Below are positions 10,348-19,469 of a stretch of 64,000 nucleotides of DNA, piece after piece (within the stretch, counting starts at the first letter, position 1; each line of letters opens with the position of its first letter). The notes beneath the pieces were generated by a model. The model was not told the DNA's origin. It ran no database searches and was given only the letters and a program-made list of their open reading frames with translations. Source of the stretch: Maricurvus nonylphenolicus. GTDB taxonomy: Bacteria > Pseudomonadota > Gammaproteobacteria > Pseudomonadales > Cellvibrionaceae. The translations under genes and the position numbers were made by a program. The DNA lies in the NCBI RefSeq assembly GCF_042854845.1, contig NZ_AP031498.1:5560927-5624926 (forward strand). Reading direction: 5' to 3'.

Positions 10348-10611
10348 AGGTATTTCCTTCGTATTTCTATTATTGTTTTATATATTGCTTAATGTGTGTG
10401 CTTTAACGATAAGCTGGTTTATAGACCATATCCATGGCGTTGAGTCAGGCATAGCTTCGTCGTAGACGATAACTTTTCTCTCCGGTCCCGCTCAATTTTG
10501 TTATTATCCCCGCATTAAACCAAGCTAGACCGTTTGGGTAAAGCTTTTTAAGCCGCCAAGCCCCATTGCAGGGGACTTTAGGTACTTTTTCGGATAACAG
10601 ACTAAGCGGAT
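10348..10611. other. Divergent intergenic region, hup / ubiC
   Basis: 264 bp between the divergent HU and ubiC genes, AT-rich on the HU side. It must hold both promoters. TTGTTATTATC around 10498-10508 could be part of a ubiC promoter, but no convincing -35/-10 pair could be fixed. Confidence 0.4.
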
Positions 10612-11157
10612 ATGGGTTGTAAAGAACCTTCTTGGCATAACCGCCCTACAGGACACAGCAAACCCTCGACACCACTCAGCCAATGGCTTTTTGATCGCGG
10701 CTCGCTAACGTCACGCCTGCAACACTTAAGCCATGGTCAGTTCAGGGTAGAGGTGCTGTCTCAGGGGTGGGGCAAACCCCGCTTGTCAGAAGCACGCAGC
10801 CTGGGCATATCACCCAGGCGCTATGCGCTGGTGCGCGAAGTTATCTTATATGGCCAGGATCAGCCCTGGGTCTATGCCCGCAGTATTTTGCCGCAATGCA
10901 CTCTGACCGGACGCCTGCGCAGTTTGCGCAAGCTGGACAACCGTCCCTTGGGCGCCATGCTGTTTAATGATCCGGCGATGTATCGCAGCCCTATTGAAAT
11001 CGCCTGCTTCAAGGCCGACAATCCCCTGATACCGCAAAAGGTACGCAGCACCACACCACTGTGGGGGCGACGCTCTCGCTTTTACCTGGACAATAAACCC
11101 CTGCTGGTGTGCGAGATCTTTCTAGATGCCTTTAACCAAACCCTTTCGGCCCAATAA
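10612..11157 (+). CDS. ubiC: Chorismate lyase UbiC
   Basis: Cytosolic chorismate pyruvate-lyase that makes 4-hydroxybenzoate and pyruvate, the first committed step of ubiquinone synthesis. It has 181 residues. Recognisable family pattern: LSQWLFDRGSLTSRL near the N-terminus, REVILYGQDQPWVYARSILP around residues 82-101, LRKLDNRPLGAMLF (conserved LGxxLF) and a C-terminal LWGRRSRFYLDNKPLLVCEIFL with the conserved catalytic-site glutamate. It lies 14 nt upstream of ubiA, which uses its product, so the two form an operon. Confidence 0.95.
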   Translation: MGCKEPSWHNRPTGHSKPSTPLSQWLFDRGSLTSRLQHLSHGQFRVEVLSQGWGKPRLSEARSLGISPRRYALVREVILYGQDQPWVYARSILPQCTLTGRLRSLRKLDNRPLGAMLFNDPAMYRSPIEIACFKADNPLIPQKVRSTTPLWGRRSRFYLDNKPLLVCEIFLDAFNQTLSAQ

Positions 11158-11171
11158 TCGACCGTAACCCT

Positions 11172-12065
11172 ATGTCTGCCACCACCATCGATAACATTCG
11201 CCAACGCCTGCCAGCCTTTTGGCAATTAATGCGCTTTGATCGCCCTATTGGCACCTTATTGTTGTTGTGGCCAACCCTGTGGGCCCTGTGGCTGGCCGCT
11301 GGTAGTCAAGGCAAAGTCATGCCCGATTGGGACGTGCTGGTGATATTCACTCTGGGTGTAATTTTGATGCGGGCTGCAGGCTGTGTGATTAATGATTTTG
11401 CCGACCGCAAGGTCGACGGCCATGTGGAACGTACCCAAGGACGACCATTAGTTCAGGGCACGGTAACGAGTAAGGAAGCAGTGGCGCTATTTATGGGGCT
11501 GTGCCTGGTAGCCTTTGTACTGGTACTAATGACCAACACCCTGACGGTACAACTGGCCTTTGGCGGTGTTGCACTGGCCTTCTGTTACCCATTTATGAAG
11601 CGCTATACCCACTTGCCACAGGTGGTGCTGGGGGCAGCCTTTGCCTGGAGCATCCCTATGGCTTTTGCCGCCCAGACCAATGAGCTGAGCCCGCATATCT
11701 GGCTAGTTTATGTTGCCGTGGTTCTGTGGACCGTGGCCTATGACACTTTTTATGCCATGGTCGATCGCAACGATGACCTGAAAATTGGCGTCAAATCCAC
11801 CGCAATATTGTTTGGCGAGCAGGATCGGCTGATTACCGGGGTGTTACAGGGCATGGTAATTGTCGCCATGTTGATGGTCGGCCAGCGTTTTGAGCTGGGC
11901 CAGGGCTATTATGCCAGCCTGATTTTGGCGGCCAGCCTGTTTGTCTATCAGCAGTACCTGATCCGCTATCGCCAGCGCCAGGCCTGCTTTAGCGCCTTTT
12001 TGAATAACAATTGGGTTGGGGCAATTGTGTTTATGGGAATAGCCCTGGATGCATTAATCCGCTAA
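11172..12065 (+). CDS. ubiA: 4-hydroxybenzoate octaprenyltransferase UbiA
   Basis: Integral membrane prenyltransferase joining 4-hydroxybenzoate to the polyprenyl chain, second step of ubiquinone synthesis. It has 297 residues, normal for the family. Both Asp-rich magnesium/diphosphate motifs are present: INDFADRKVD near residue 75 and YDTFYAMVDRNDDLKIG near residue 190. About eight or nine hydrophobic helices are visible. It follows ubiC by 14 nt. Its stop codon lies one base before the Pho box of phoB, so the phoB promoter sits immediately behind it. Confidence 0.96.
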   Translation: MSATTIDNIRQRLPAFWQLMRFDRPIGTLLLLWPTLWALWLAAGSQGKVMPDWDVLVIFTLGVILMRAAGCVINDFADRKVDGHVERTQGRPLVQGTVTSKEAVALFMGLCLVAFVLVLMTNTLTVQLAFGGVALAFCYPFMKRYTHLPQVVLGAAFAWSIPMAFAAQTNELSPHIWLVYVAVVLWTVAYDTFYAMVDRNDDLKIGVKSTAILFGEQDRLITGVLQGMVIVAMLMVGQRFELGQGYYASLILAASLFVYQQYLIRYRQRQACFSAFLNNNWVGAIVFMGIALDALIR

Positions 12066-12066
12066 T

Positions 12067-12100
12067 CTGTCATATAGCTGTCACAAAACCTTTATTTAAT
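12067..12100 (+). promoter_or_regulatory. Pho box and -10 of the phoB promoter
   Basis: CTGTCATATAGCTGTCAC at 12067-12084 matches the enterobacterial Pho box consensus (two TGTCA-type half sites 11 bp apart) almost base for base. TTTAAT at 12095-12100, 10 bp after the box, serves as the -10; PhoB replaces a -35. This predicts positive autoregulation of phoBR under phosphate starvation. Confidence 0.92.
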
Positions 12101-12179
12101 AGGGATCTATCCTGAAAGGCCTTCAGCACCTTTAGATCGGCCTTTCCGAATAACCCATTTGTAGCACAGGCAAGTGACC

Positions 12180-12884
12180 ATGCCCGATAAAACGATTCTT
12201 ATTGTCGACGACGAGCCAGCAATCCGTGATATGCTTCGTATCGCCCTGGAAATGGCCGATTACCGTTGCTTGGAAGCAGAGGACGCCCAACAAGCACACA
12301 GTTTAATCGTCGATCAAAAACCCGACCTCATCCTGCTCGACTGGATGCTGCCCGGCACCAGTGGTGTAGAGCTGGCCCGCCGCCTGAAGCGCGACGAAGT
12401 GACCGCCCAGGTGCCCATTATTATGCTGACCGCCAAGGGCGAGGAAGATAATAAAATCCAGGGCCTGGAAGTCGGTGCCGATGACTATATCACCAAACCC
12501 TTCTCACCCCGTGAGCTGGTAGCACGCCTGAAGGCTGTTTTACGTCGTACCGACACCCTGACCGACAGTGGCCCCATCGCCGTCGAAGGCTTGATTCTCG
12601 ATCCTATCAGCCACCGTGTCACCATCAACGATGAGCCGGTACAGATGGGCCCGACCGAGTACCGCCTGCTGGAATTCTTCCTGACCCACCAGGAGCGCGT
12701 CTACAGCCGCAGCCAATTGCTGGACCATGTCTGGGGTGGCAATGTGTATGTGGAAGAGCGTACGGTGGATGTGCATATTCGTCGTCTTCGCAAGGCATTA
12801 CAGCTTGATGATCACGACCGTTTTGTTCAAACTGTGCGCGGCGCGGGATACCGCTTTTCTACCAAGGTAACGGCGAAAATTTAA
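12180..12884 (+). CDS. phoB: Phosphate regulon response regulator PhoB
   Basis: OmpR-family transcription factor activated by PhoR phosphorylation; it binds Pho boxes. The receiver domain covers residues 1-120 with the acidic pocket VDDE, phospho-acceptor Asp in LLDWMLPG, Thr in MLTAKGEE and Lys in YITKPFS. A winged-helix domain follows (GPTEYRLLEFFL, VYVEERTVDVHIRRLRKAL, TVRGAGYRF). I prefer the ATG at 12180 because AGG at 12168-12170 is 9 nt away; a GTG at 12174 is in frame but too close. phoR follows after 54 nt and a Pho box precedes the gene. Confidence 0.95.
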   Translation: MPDKTILIVDDEPAIRDMLRIALEMADYRCLEAEDAQQAHSLIVDQKPDLILLDWMLPGTSGVELARRLKRDEVTAQVPIIMLTAKGEEDNKIQGLEVGADDYITKPFSPRELVARLKAVLRRTDTLTDSGPIAVEGLILDPISHRVTINDEPVQMGPTEYRLLEFFLTHQERVYSRSQLLDHVWGGNVYVEERTVDVHIRRLRKALQLDDHDRFVQTVRGAGYRFSTKVTAKI

Positions 12885-12938
12885 CCGCTTACCTGCGCAG
12901 GTTTTACAAACGATTCATCAAGTAAGGACCGCCTGACC

Positions 12939-14219
12939 TTGTACAGAGGATTTACTGCCGAAATTCGGCGCGTGATATTTTTTACCATTCTCTGCATCGG
13001 CTTCGGTCTGCTTAATGGTTATCTGGAATGGACGCTGATTCTCGGCGGTTCCGTCTATATGGGCTGGATGTTGTGGCAAATTCACCGCCTCGACGTCTGG
13101 CTTAAATCTTCCCGCCGCAAAGATCCCCCCGAAGCCAGTGGTATTTGGGGCGATATTTTCGACAGCATTATCCGCCTGCAAAAACGTCAGCAGCGGGAAA
13201 AAGGTCGCCTGCAGGGCATGATCAAGCGCGGCCGCGAAACCACCGCGGCACTGCGTGACGGCGCCGTACTGCTGGATAACCGCGGCAATCTGGACTGGTT
13301 TAACCGTTCCGCCCAGGACATGCTCGGCTTTGTCTCTCAGGATCAGGGTCATCCTCTGGTCAACTATATTCGCCACCCGCAGTTTGTTCACTATTTTGAA
13401 GAAGGCGACTTCAGTGAGCCGTTGGACCTGCCATCGCCGGATGGTGACAAGCGACTACTGTTTCAAATCACCCGATTCGGTCAGGGTGAACATCTGATGA
13501 TCGTTCGCGACATCACCCGCATTTATAAGCTCGAACAGATGCGTAAGGACTTTGTCGCCAATGTCTCCCACGAGCTGCGCACACCGTTAACCGTTATCCG
13601 TGGATATGTAGAAACCCTGTCCATGACCCCGGAAATGCCCCCAGTATGGGAAAAGGCGTTGGGCCAGATGGAGCAACAGGGGCAGCGTATGACCGCGCTG
13701 ATTAATGATTTAATCGCCCTGTCTAAACTGGAAACCGACAGCAGCGATCACGACCAGCTGCCGGTAAAACTACAACCGCTATTGTCCACCATCAAAAGCG
13801 ATGCCGAGGCCCTGTCCGGCGACAAGAGCCATCAGATTACACTCAATTGCGACAACCAACTGGCCCTGTTGGGCAACGAAAAAGAACTGCACAGCGCCAT
13901 TTCCAACCTGGTATTTAATGCGGTGAAATATTCCCCTGAAGGCGCCAATGTCGATATTCAGGTATCGGAAGATAATCAGCATATTCGCATTGCCGTTATC
14001 GATAACGGCAATGGTATAGATCCAATTCATTTACCTCGCCTTACCGAGCGCTTTTACCGCGTCGACAGCAGCCGCACCAGCGCTACCGGCGGTACCGGGC
14101 TGGGACTGGCCATCGTTAAACACGTGCTGTTGCGCCACAAAGGCCAACTCGAAATTGAAAGCAAGCTGGGCAAGGGCAGCCAGTTTACTTGTGTCTTCCC
14201 TGTTTCCCGTAAAGCGTAA
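12939..14219 (+). CDS. phoR: Phosphate regulon sensor histidine kinase PhoR
   Basis: Inner-membrane kinase/phosphatase for PhoB, 426 residues, close to the usual length. Two N-terminal hydrophobic segments (about residues 10-48) have almost no periplasmic loop, as in PhoR, which senses the state of Pst through PhoU. A PAS-like domain spans about 95-180. HisKA carries the phosphorylated His in NVSHELRTPLTVIRGYVETL. HATPase_c shows N (SNLVFNAVKYSPEG), G1 (IDNGNGI) and G2 (GGTGLGLAIVKHV) boxes. The start is TTG at 12939, with AAGGA ten bases upstream. It is co-transcribed with phoB. Confidence 0.94.
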   Translation: MYRGFTAEIRRVIFFTILCIGFGLLNGYLEWTLILGGSVYMGWMLWQIHRLDVWLKSSRRKDPPEASGIWGDIFDSIIRLQKRQQREKGRLQGMIKRGRETTAALRDGAVLLDNRGNLDWFNRSAQDMLGFVSQDQGHPLVNYIRHPQFVHYFEEGDFSEPLDLPSPDGDKRLLFQITRFGQGEHLMIVRDITRIYKLEQMRKDFVANVSHELRTPLTVIRGYVETLSMTPEMPPVWEKALGQMEQQGQRMTALINDLIALSKLETDSSDHDQLPVKLQPLLSTIKSDAEALSGDKSHQITLNCDNQLALLGNEKELHSAISNLVFNAVKYSPEGANVDIQVSEDNQHIRIAVIDNGNGIDPIHLPRLTERFYRVDSSRTSATGGTGLGLAIVKHVLLRHKGQLEIESKLGKGSQFTCVFPVSRKA

Positions 14220-14318
14220 ACCACTTTCGCTGTAGTCGCGTAGCGTTTAAACGCAGTACACTTAGAGCGTCTGTTCATCCATCCTGGGTGATACCTGTAC
14301 CAGGGAAAAAGCATCACC

Positions 14319-15443
14319 ATGAAGGCCCGATTTATTGATTCCATCAACCAACTGTCCGCCGAGCAATGGGACAGTCTTTGGGCCTCTGATTACCCATTTG
14401 TAAAACATCATTTTCTCCTGGCCCTGGAGCTGGGCAAGTGCACAACCGAAGACAGCGGCTGGCAACCCTACCACCTGATTGTCTTTGATAATGATTGCCC
14501 AATCGCGGCACTGCCGCTTTATCTAAAAACCCACTCCTACGGTGAATATGTATTTGATTGGGCCTGGGCCGATGCTTACCACCGCTGTGGTTTAACCTAT
14601 TACCCCAAGCTGCTCACGGCTATCCCCTTTACGCCGGCCACTGGGCCGCGGATTGCTATTGCACCCAATCAAGATCGACAAGCGCTAATAAATTTTATTA
14701 TTGATAGTGTGCAGCAGGAAGCTCAACGCCTGGGGGCAAGCTCCTGGCATTATCTGTTTCCCGAAGAAGGCCATCATTTACCCACTAACCACATGATGCC
14801 GCGCCTGGGCTGCCAGTTTCACTGGTTTAACCAGGACTACGACAGCTTTGATGATTTTCTGTCCCGCTTTAACTCCCGCAAACGCAAAAGTGTTAAACGT
14901 GAAAGGCGTCAGGTGATCGAGCAGGAAGTGACACTTGAACGCCTCTGTGGTCATGAGATAACCCCCGAGCACTGGCGCCAGTTTTACACCTTTTATCATG
15001 CAACTTATTTAAAACGCAGCGGCGGCAGTGGTTATTTGAATGCGAGCTTTTTTAAACAACTTGCCCAGCAACCGGATCAAATCATGATGGTTGTGGCCAC
15101 ACAGGCAGGGAATATTGTAGCCGCTGCCCTGTATTTTTTTGATCATCACACCCTGTATGGACGCTACTGGGGCACGCTGGATGACATTCCCGGCTTGCAC
15201 TTTGAAGCCTGTTATTATCAGGGTATTGAGTTTGCGATTGAGAAAAAACTAAAACGCTTTGATCCCGGCGCCCAGGGTGAACATAAAATTCAGCGCGGAT
15301 TTACACCGGTGTTTACCCATTCCTATCACTGGCTTGCCGATACGCGACTGCAGGCGGCGGTTGAGGATTTTTTGCAGCGGGAAGCGGCGGGGATAAAACA
15401 CTACCAGGCAGATTGCTGTAACTATCTACCTTTTAAATCCTAG
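14319..15443 (+). CDS. FemAB-like / DUF482 acyltransferase-fold protein
   Basis: 374-residue cytosolic protein of the PF04339 (DUF482, GNAT/FemAB-like) family, often named peptidoglycan-biosynthesis or N-acetyltransferase protein without firm biochemical proof. Family features are visible: FVKHHFLLALE near the start, the aromatic block EYVFDWAWADAYHRCGL near residue 75, a basic stretch FNSRKRKSVKRERRQ near residue 185, and the C-terminal RFDPGAQGEHKIQRGF motif. The start ATG at 14319 has AGGGA about 12 nt upstream. It lies 99 nt after phoR on the same strand but no Pho box was seen for it. Substrate unknown. Confidence 0.85.
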   Translation: MKARFIDSINQLSAEQWDSLWASDYPFVKHHFLLALELGKCTTEDSGWQPYHLIVFDNDCPIAALPLYLKTHSYGEYVFDWAWADAYHRCGLTYYPKLLTAIPFTPATGPRIAIAPNQDRQALINFIIDSVQQEAQRLGASSWHYLFPEEGHHLPTNHMMPRLGCQFHWFNQDYDSFDDFLSRFNSRKRKSVKRERRQVIEQEVTLERLCGHEITPEHWRQFYTFYHATYLKRSGGSGYLNASFFKQLAQQPDQIMMVVATQAGNIVAAALYFFDHHTLYGRYWGTLDDIPGLHFEACYYQGIEFAIEKKLKRFDPGAQGEHKIQRGFTPVFTHSYHWLADTRLQAAVEDFLQREAAGIKHYQADCCNYLPFKS

Positions 15444-15463
15444 GAAGGGTCTAATCCAAGGGA

Positions 15464-15550
15464 GGGGTCTGACCCTGCGGGTCAGACCCCGTGTTTTTAA
15501 CTTCGTTTGGGTGCTACTCATCCGGGGTACGACCCGCAGGGTCGGACCCC
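15464..15550. repeat. REP-like inverted pair of GGGTCNGACCC hairpins
   Basis: Hairpin 1 is GGGGTCTGACCC (15464-15475), TGC loop, GGGTCAGACCCC (15479-15490), a perfect 12-bp stem. Hairpin 2 is GGGGTACGACCC (15524-15535), GCA loop, GGGTCGGACCCC (15539-15550), a stem with one mismatched pair. Hairpin 2 is close to the reverse complement of hairpin 1, so the pair has the head-to-head layout of a BIME. It sits between convergent genes and its last base is the first base of the DUF938 stop codon; it may also act as a bidirectional terminator. Confidence 0.8.
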
Positions 15551-16140
15551 TAGCTTTTCTTGAATACCAATAGGCGGTTGTTGGCTGGCATTTCGTTATC
15601 TTGCTGTAAGGCCATACCCGCGGCTTCAGCACAAGCAACCACCTCTTCAAAATGACGAATGCCCTGATGCGGTTGTTGCTGTTTTAACCACAGATCAAAC
15701 TGCGCATTACTGGCACTGGTAAACTGGCCGTTGTAATTAAAAGGACCATAGAGCGCAAATATGCCATCGGCGGGGAGCAGGGCGCCGACACCGGCTATCA
15801 TCTGTTGTGCCACAGGCCAACTCATAATGTGGGCCGTGTTAGCGGAAAATACAGCATCAGCTTCTATCCCCCAATTGGATACAGAAACATCCAACTCAAT
15901 AGGCGCATGTAAATTACCGCCCGCATAGTCTGCCACCCAGGCATTAATACCCGGGTGATTGATGGCGAGGTCACTGGTTTGCCAATACACATGCGGTAAG
16001 CGCTCGGCAAAGTACACCGCGTGTTGGCCGGTACCACTGCCTATTTCCAGGACACGATTACAATCGGCAAAGCAGGTTTCCAACACAGAGAAGATAGGCC
16101 CGCGATTATTCTCGCAGGCTTGGGAAAATGGTTTTTGCAT
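15550..16140 (-). CDS. DUF938 family SAM-dependent methyltransferase-like protein
   Basis: 196-residue class I methyltransferase-fold protein of family PF06080 (DUF938). The SAM motif VLEIGSGTGQHAVYF is at about residues 30-44, and later family blocks HIMSWPVAQQM and LYGPFNYNGQFTSASNAQFD are clear. Substrate not known. It is the last gene of a minus-strand run (chemoreceptor, REC regulator, this gene) and starts 12 nt after the REC regulator gene, so it is probably co-transcribed with it. The stop codon TAG abuts the REP-like element. Confidence 0.88.
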   Translation of the reverse strand: MQKPFSQACENNRGPIFSVLETCFADCNRVLEIGSGTGQHAVYFAERLPHVYWQTSDLAINHPGINAWVADYAGGNLHAPIELDVSVSNWGIEADAVFSANTAHIMSWPVAQQMIAGVGALLPADGIFALYGPFNYNGQFTSASNAQFDLWLKQQQPHQGIRHFEEVVACAEAAGMALQQDNEMPANNRLLVFKKS

Positions 16141-16152
16141 AAGAATCTAGGA

Positions 16153-17031
16153 TTAACTGTTGGCGATATATTTCGACAGGACTTCGAATTTTTCCGGATC
16201 ATTATCCACAAAGCGGATAATAATTTTAATCACATTGGTATCGACCCGGCTTTCTGCGGCCTGGATACTGTGTACATAGCCATTGACGCGAGCCACGCTC
16301 TCACCGTCATCGGTTTCGATATCAACAACGGCTTGATCAAACACTGTCGGCAGATTCTCAGCGCGCTGAATCAACCCATTCATGGCCTGCAGGGAAATAT
16401 CCTTAACCACACATGCGCAAATAGTGTTAGGGAACCGCAGCTGGGCGCGGCCTTTGGTACGTGGTTTCGCTGCCGCCTTGGGCTTGGCTTTCGGCTTGGC
16501 TGCAGCGGGTTTGGCAAAAGCACCACCAGCCTCCTGCACTGCAGGCTGCTTTGGCTTCTCGGGTTGTTTGGCGCCACCGGTCAAGACATCCACCGATGAA
16601 AAAGCCACCCCCTGGGTTGATCCCACAGACTTTTGCGGTGCATTGAGTTCAACACCGGCCTTGCGCAGCTGCTTTATGGTTTTGGTCAGCAGCTCCTCAG
16701 GGGTAAAGGGTTTGGTGAGATAATCCGAGACACCGGCTTCAACGGCTTTAATCACATGATCCCTGTCGCCGCGGCTGGTCACCATAATAAATGGCAGGTT
16801 GGCAAAGGTTTCATTACCGCGAATCCACTGCAGCAGCTCTTCTCCACTCATGCCAGGCATTTCCCAGTCGCTGAGCACCAGGTCCACGCGTTGCTTTTTC
16901 AGGGAAGCGACTGCGCGATGGCCATCGGTTGCGTCGTATATTTCCACGCCCGGTATCTTTTCACGCAGTTGGCGTTTGACCATATCGCGGATAAAGCTGG
17001 CATCATCAACGACAAGTATTCTTACTGCCAT
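16153..17031 (-). CDS. Response regulator, REC plus PilZ-like C-terminal domain
   Basis: 292 residues in three parts. Residues 1-125 are a CheY-like receiver with VDDASFIRDMVKRQL, phospho-acceptor Asp in LVLSDWEMPGMSGEE, MVTSRGD and YLTKPFTPEELL. Residues about 130-190 are an Ala/Pro/Lys-rich linker (KPAAAKPKAKPKAAAKP). Residues about 192-292 resemble a degenerate PilZ domain: RFPNTICACVVKDISLQAMNG and a terminal IIIRFVDNDPEKFEVLSKYI. A canonical RxxxR and D/NxSxxG for c-di-GMP are not seen, so ligand binding is doubtful. It lies downstream of a chemoreceptor gene, with a terminator between, which suggests a role in motility or surface signalling. No DNA-binding domain is visible. Confidence 0.75.
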   Translation of the reverse strand: MAVRILVVDDASFIRDMVKRQLREKIPGVEIYDATDGHRAVASLKKQRVDLVLSDWEMPGMSGEELLQWIRGNETFANLPFIMVTSRGDRDHVIKAVEAGVSDYLTKPFTPEELLTKTIKQLRKAGVELNAPQKSVGSTQGVAFSSVDVLTGGAKQPEKPKQPAVQEAGGAFAKPAAAKPKAKPKAAAKPRTKGRAQLRFPNTICACVVKDISLQAMNGLIQRAENLPTVFDQAVVDIETDDGESVARVNGYVHSIQAAESRVDTNVIKIIIRFVDNDPEKFEVLSKYIANS

Positions 17032-17192
17032 AGTTTACTCTCTGGTTACATCACCCATAGCCTCATCGGCAGGCAGGGTAAAACATTAACCCTACTGTTA
17101 TAGGGTAGTAGACTCGGCCATTAAACGCTCATATACACAGGACCGTTATAAGCCGCTCCTGACCGGTTGATCATTATTAACTTATTGATTTG

Positions 17193-17218
17193 CAAAGAAA
17201 AGGGCCGATAAACGGCCC
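17193..17218 (-). terminator. Intrinsic terminator after the chemoreceptor gene
   Basis: GGGCCG, loop ATAAA, CGGCCC at 17202-17218. On the minus strand the stem is followed by TTTTCTTT (17194-17201). It lies 25 nt past the chemoreceptor stop codon. Confidence 0.8.
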
Positions 17219-17243
17219 AAAACGAGTGGAGAAGACATAAACC

Positions 17244-19268
17244 CTAGGAAAGCTTGAAATTATCAACCATACCGCGCAGTTTTTCCGCCTGTTGAGCCAT
17301 TTCACAACCGGCCGAGGCTGTTTGATCTGCGCCTTGGGAGGTGTCTCGAGTGGCATCTTCAATATTGATAATATTGCGGTTAATCTCATCGCAAACCAGC
17401 GTCTGCTCCTCGGCCGCACTGGCAATACTGGTTATCATATCGTGGAGGCGGTTAATGGCCTGCTGTACCTCTCCCAGACTACCCACGGTTTGCTCGGATT
17501 GCTGTTCGGTTTCATGGGCTCTTTCCCGCCCCTTTTGAATGACTGTTACCGCTTCACCGGAGCGGGATTGCAGCCTTTCGATCATATTTTGGATCTCAGA
17601 GGTACTTTCGTGGGTTTTTTTCGCCAGACTGCGCACCTCGTCGGCCACCACGGCAAAGCCGCGCCCCTGCTCACCGGCACGAGCGGCCTCAATCGCGGCA
17701 TTTAACGCCAGTAAATTGGTTTGCTCGGCAATACCTTTAATAACATCCAACACCTTGCCAATGTTTTCACTTTCCTTGGCCATGCCATCCATCACATCAA
17801 CCGCCTGCTGAATGTCCTCAGCCAACGAATTTATGGAGTTTTGCGTCGCGTGAATCATTTCACCACTGTTGTTGATTTGCAGATGTGCGTCCTCGGCTGC
17901 CGCCGATGCTGCGCTGGTATTGCGAGCAATCTCCTGTGATGATGCATTCATTTCGGTGATAGCGGATACCACCTGCTGGGTTTGATCGTGTTGCGAGCGA
18001 ACATTTTTACTGGTTTGCTCTGATACCACCGCAACGTTCTCGACGCTGTGATTAAGCACATCCGTGGCTTTACTCACGTCTTTAACCACATTGTTAAAGT
18101 TCTGTGCCATCTGGTTAAAGGATTTGGAAATCTCTTCAGTCTCATCGTGGGTATCCAAAACCACACGACTACTGAGATTGCCTTTCATCAGCTCCCTGGA
18201 AGTCTCAACAATGGCTTCAATGGCCCGTTTAACAGAGACATAAAACGCCAGGTAAAGATAGGCGATGACCGCCAGTGACAAGACGATAGAACAAAAGGCT
18301 GCAATTAACTTATATTGGCTATCCTCAATACGTTGCTGCAGAAGTTCATTCAAGGTGCCCAGAGAGCCATCATAAATTTCAAAGCTCTCGGTAATAATTT
18401 TGGTGCCACTGTCAAAAATGGTTGCCGGATGTGCTTCAATCCAGCCAACAGCAGCGGCCACCAGAATCTCCTTATTAACATACGCCAGATACTCATTGAG
18501 CTCCGGCATTAGACGGTCAGCTTTATAAATCAATTGGTCGACACTTGGGTGATTGGCCGATCTTATTTGACCCAGCCCGTGCAAAAATCCTTTTTGGGCA
18601 GCTTTTACTTTTTGCAGACTACTGGAGATAGCGAAAGCCTCTTCAGTCGATGCTTCGCCATTAGCTGCCACCCCCGTAGCTTTACCACGCACCTGCCCGA
18701 GGTTTTCAACCAACAACGGTAAACGGTTAACCACCGCATCCATCAGATAATAGGTTTCTATTTCCGGATCTAGGGTTAAACGTGAGTTGTCCGCCACCAG
18801 CACATTGATGCCCAACACCTTGTCGATCAGCTCGGTATGACGCTGAAAACTAAGCTGCAATTGCATTTTTTCACTTTTAATGTCTGTCCACAGTTTTCTT
18901 ATCTCTTGAATTTCATTGGACAGATTCAACTCCCCAATTAATTCGTTATGTTGGAACAGTTGATCAAAGTGGTCATTGATAAGTTTTTTCTGCTTTTCCA
19001 CCCGCAGCGCAAAGCTGCTATCGCCACTTAACAGGGCGTGAGTCATACCCCGATGTTTTGCAACATCCTCGATTAGGGGTCGGATTTGCGTTAACAGTGT
19101 TACGCCCTGTAATTCCTTCTTTGCCAGACTTAACTGCTGGTTCACCGCACTGACTGCCGCATAGAAAAACACCAATAGGGGAATCAGAAAGATCAGTGAA
19201 ATGATCGTAAATTTGTAGGGATATTTGAGCTGTCCCATCATAGAGACCGCTGGGGAAAGTAACGTCAT
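17244..19268 (-). CDS. Methyl-accepting chemotaxis protein
   Basis: 674-residue transmembrane chemoreceptor signalling to CheA/CheW. TM1 is at about residues 20-42 and TM2 at about 320-342. The large periplasmic part is all-helical and contains EDVAKHRGMTHALLSGD, reminiscent of nitrate/nitrite-sensing (NIT) domains; that ligand is only a guess. A HAMP domain follows TM2. The signalling tip is fully conserved (IAEQTNLLALNAAIEAARAG then GRGFAVVADEVRSLAKKT). No C-terminal CheR-tethering pentapeptide is seen (ends VDNFKLS). AAGGCGG precedes the ATG. A near-palindrome GCAAACGCGTGTTTGC lies upstream at 19327-19342. Confidence 0.93.
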   Translation of the reverse strand: MTLLSPAVSMMGQLKYPYKFTIISLIFLIPLLVFFYAAVSAVNQQLSLAKKELQGVTLLTQIRPLIEDVAKHRGMTHALLSGDSSFALRVEKQKKLINDHFDQLFQHNELIGELNLSNEIQEIRKLWTDIKSEKMQLQLSFQRHTELIDKVLGINVLVADNSRLTLDPEIETYYLMDAVVNRLPLLVENLGQVRGKATGVAANGEASTEEAFAISSSLQKVKAAQKGFLHGLGQIRSANHPSVDQLIYKADRLMPELNEYLAYVNKEILVAAAVGWIEAHPATIFDSGTKIITESFEIYDGSLGTLNELLQQRIEDSQYKLIAAFCSIVLSLAVIAYLYLAFYVSVKRAIEAIVETSRELMKGNLSSRVVLDTHDETEEISKSFNQMAQNFNNVVKDVSKATDVLNHSVENVAVVSEQTSKNVRSQHDQTQQVVSAITEMNASSQEIARNTSAASAAAEDAHLQINNSGEMIHATQNSINSLAEDIQQAVDVMDGMAKESENIGKVLDVIKGIAEQTNLLALNAAIEAARAGEQGRGFAVVADEVRSLAKKTHESTSEIQNMIERLQSRSGEAVTVIQKGRERAHETEQQSEQTVGSLGEVQQAINRLHDMITSIASAAEEQTLVCDEINRNIINIEDATRDTSQGADQTASAGCEMAQQAEKLRGMVDNFKLS

Positions 19269-19469
19269 GTCCGCCTTCTCTTAGTTATTTGCCACGCAAA
19301 CACTCAAAAAGCATAGACAATAGACGGCAAACGCGTGTTTGCTTGGGGACGATTTTCTAGAATAAATTCTCTGAGGTTTTTCTATTCTTATTACAGAAAC
19401 GGCAATTTGTCGCGTGACTTATTATCCACAGAAATTTAAGCGAAGAAGCAACTGCCAAAAGGCAAATAT

